Shown one piece after another: positions 62,091 through 64,000 of a stretch of 64,000 nt of DNA. Both the position numbers and the translations under genes were made by a program. Source of the DNA: Limnephilus marmoratus. Its lineage: Eukaryota > Arthropoda > Insecta > Trichoptera > Limnephilidae. The DNA lies in assembly GCA_917880885.1 (NCBI GenBank), contig OU862913.1, positions 43,743,460-43,807,459 on the forward strand, given 5' to 3'. Under the pieces are notes generated by a model that was given only the letters and a program-made list of their open reading frames with translations, searched no databases and had not been told where the DNA came from. Position 1 is the first letter of the stretch, and every line of letters begins with the position of its first letter.

Positions 62091-62454
62091 TTTTCTTTTC
62101 AATGAATTATATAATGTATAACTATAGAGAAACAGTATTTTGTTTCTCCTGTAAAGTCTCCAAATGGACATATTAATGTCTTTAACTACTCTATTTTAAT
62201 TGTAGTTATTTTTTACATTAAAGAACGACTCCAAAATAGTCAAATATTTTACGGGTTGCAAAATTAGTAGGCCGACAAAGAAAACTGATTTAGATAATAT
62301 GTACACAGTTTCTCGCTGGTACCACGAGTTTCCGAACACCGTGTTTAAAGGACTTCGGCGCAAATAGTGTTAATCATCATTTTCATAGTTTCGATAAAAA
62401 AATTTTTTAACTTTTGCCTAATTCATCAAGCAGAATACAATTTTTTATAATTTT

Positions 62455-62525
62455 TGGACAAAATTTCGTCTAGCTTAGACGAGAGATTCTGGGTTCGAGT
62501 CCCAGTTGCCCCCATTATCCATAAT
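62455..62525 (+). repeat. tRNA-like module (family C), 3' half
   Basis: 'acaaaatttcgtctagctta' to 'gagtcccagttgcccccatt' is a single diverged copy of the unit tandemly repeated at 4,106. Confidence 0.6.
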
Positions 62526-62929
62526 TTTATCTGTTTCTTGTTCTTTTTCAATATTTCGTTTAGATTTTTAGAATTCTCTTCTTCTTCAATTAAGTTAAAA
62601 TGTTTATTAAATTAGAAGCAGCAGTATTTATTAAAATCATTTTTTTTTATAAAAACTTATACACAAAAATAATAAAATTACATTAATTTATTAATCCAAT
62701 CTGTCAGGACATATAATATTATGTGAGTATTGGATAATACGAGTAGCTACACTTTTGTAGTCCTATTTTTTTTCAGTATTATTAAAATGGGTAAATTTCA
62801 AAATTGTAGGAAAACATGATAATTATTATTTTAAATTACTATATTCTTTGTAAAAACGTTTAAAAAACTCGATTTAAAATAGTTTAAGTACATTATTTGA
62901 GACATCAGTAGTAGATTTTTTTTAAATTC

Positions 62930-63062
62930 AGCTCAATAGTCCCAAAGGCTAATTTGGTGAAAAACATAAACACGGTTATTTGACTGCTATTTTTTAACGC
63001 CTTGAAAAGCGCAGCTTTTTTACTGTTTTTTCCTCCGTGAGGTGCAATCTAATGAGTGCTGA
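62930..63062 (+). repeat. Dispersed module L
   Basis: 'tcccaaaggctaatttggtg' and 'cctccgtgaggtgcaatcta' occur as at 11,490. Confidence 0.55.
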
Positions 63063-63087
63063 AATGTAAAGTTTATGTAAACATTTT

Positions 63088-63505
63088 ATGGCAGCCTCCT
63101 TGATCGAATGGTAAAGCTCTCGTCCACCAAACCAAAAGTTGCGGGACCAAATCCCAGCGTGTGCTAATAAATTTTATTTTATTAATTAATGTTATTTCAC
63201 AATTAATTAATTAGAAATAATATGCAGTATTTTTGCGATACGTTCCAGAGTGAAAAATACTCTCAGTACCTACCGCCCTGGTAAAAGACCAATTCAACAT
63301 TAAAAAATTATTTGCAATGCCTTAAGCCGTGTTTAGTGACCAGATCTGAATTCGCACGTACCTACTTCCCCACCAACCTCTTCCCCATCTCCTTCCCCTC
63401 TCCGTCGCCTTAAGTCTCAACACATTCTCCAATTGGGGATGTCATAGTCTCACTTGCTTCAGACGGGAGCAGTTGGGACTCTTGTGCGATATTTACATTA
63501 TTATT
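63088..63505 (+). mobile_element. tRNA-derived SINE, family B
   Basis: The head 'gcagcctccttgatcgaatg' with gcgggaccaaatccc is followed by the body 'taccgccctggt' and the end 'gcagttgggactcttgtgcg'. It parallels 11,655-12,025. Confidence 0.75.
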
Positions 63506-63591
63506 TTTTAAATTACGCAATTCTTGACTTTAGCGTAACAAAGTAAAATTTTAACTTTTATCTTCTTATCTTATTATTCTTATCAATTGCA

Positions 63592-63622
<31 letters not shown>

Positions 63623-63630
63623 TTAATTTA
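63592..63630 (+). repeat. (TTTA)n microsatellite
   Basis: About eight units of the tetranucleotide. Confidence 0.85.
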
Positions 63631-64000
63631 AACGGTATACATATACCATAAGAACTGATTACATGTCACAAAATGACAAATAATAATACAGAAATAATAA
63701 CAAAAATTGTTTAACAGATGATTGTGGCATTTGAATTAGAAGTGACACCAGATAGACAATTACACACAAAAATCAATAGTACAAAATAATATTAGATATA
63801 ATGTGTACAGTAAGCTATCCGTAAAAGATAGATATATGCCATAGCGGACTTTTTTGTAGATCTATAAAAGAGAAATATCTCACCATTAATTGTTTTGTTA
63901 TATCCATAAAGGATTAGGCACCGTTTTCGATGAAAGCTACCAGGTGGCTGGACTTTTTTCCGACACTTCTAACAGTTATCGTTATGCTTCAACCAATTAA
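63631..64000. other. Sequence without recognised features
   Basis: It is AT-rich with no motif. The text 'atagcggacttttttgtaga' with a TATA-like ctataaaag looks repeat-like but has no second copy in the window. Confidence 0.4.

Noticed and set aside
462..62525. Working tRNA genes
   Set aside because: Many sequences have B-boxes and T-arms, but acceptor and anticodon arms are incomplete and most are followed by SINE bodies.

Overview
The window looks like a stretch of an arthropod, most likely insect, nuclear genome. It is AT-rich, intron-rich and packed with tRNA-derived SINEs, non-LTR retrotransposon (LINE) fragments, MITEs and satellites. A minisatellite carries the insect telomere motif TTAGG. 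I cannot fix the order from sequence alone. No intact tRNA or rRNA gene, CRISPR array or bacterial-style operon was seen.

The one convincing host gene lies on the + strand from 13,150 to 36,515. I assembled it by hand from 14 GT-AG exons that keep a single open frame of about 520 codons to a stop. It encodes a secreted-type clip-domain serine protease homolog with four tandem clip domains and a C-terminal trypsin-like domain whose catalytic machinery is gone. The activation site IVGG reads IVYY, the catalytic His lies in SAYA instead of AAHC, and the catalytic Asp lies in NSIALL instead of NDIALL. The Cys42-Cys58 disulfide is lost as a pair. The serine region reads LYSGSPL. Its 5' end (signal peptide) is not visible and probably lies left of the window. 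A second gene start at 56,410 (signal-peptide exon ending in the same phase 1, so able to splice to a clip exon) suggests a tandem cluster of such genes continuing to the right.

Layout: 1-12,070 is a mosaic of tRNA-like modules, SINE bodies and LINE scraps. 12,070-13,115 holds a MITE, a LINE tail and a SINE head. 13,150-36,515 is the protease-homolog gene, whose introns carry a Tc1-like remnant, a 116/127-bp satellite, LINE tails, a piggyBac-like MITE and a TTAGG-bearing 38-bp minisatellite split by a LINE. 40,316-43,866 is a nearly complete but broken Jockey-type LINE with a second LINE nested inside it. 44,300-56,290 holds LINE derivatives, foldback elements, two further MITEs and a hairpin-bearing repeat array. 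56,295-56,476 is the promoter region and first exon of the second gene. 56,990-63,600 repeats the same modules as the left end, including one truncated LINE at the same insertion site.

Several repeat families share parts. Two tRNA-headed SINE families (A and B) share one body. A non-autonomous family combines the 5'-UTR-like part and the hairpin 3' tail of the Jockey LINE. All family assignments come from motif recognition by eye, not searches; exon boundaries are hand-called from splice consensus, phase and homology.
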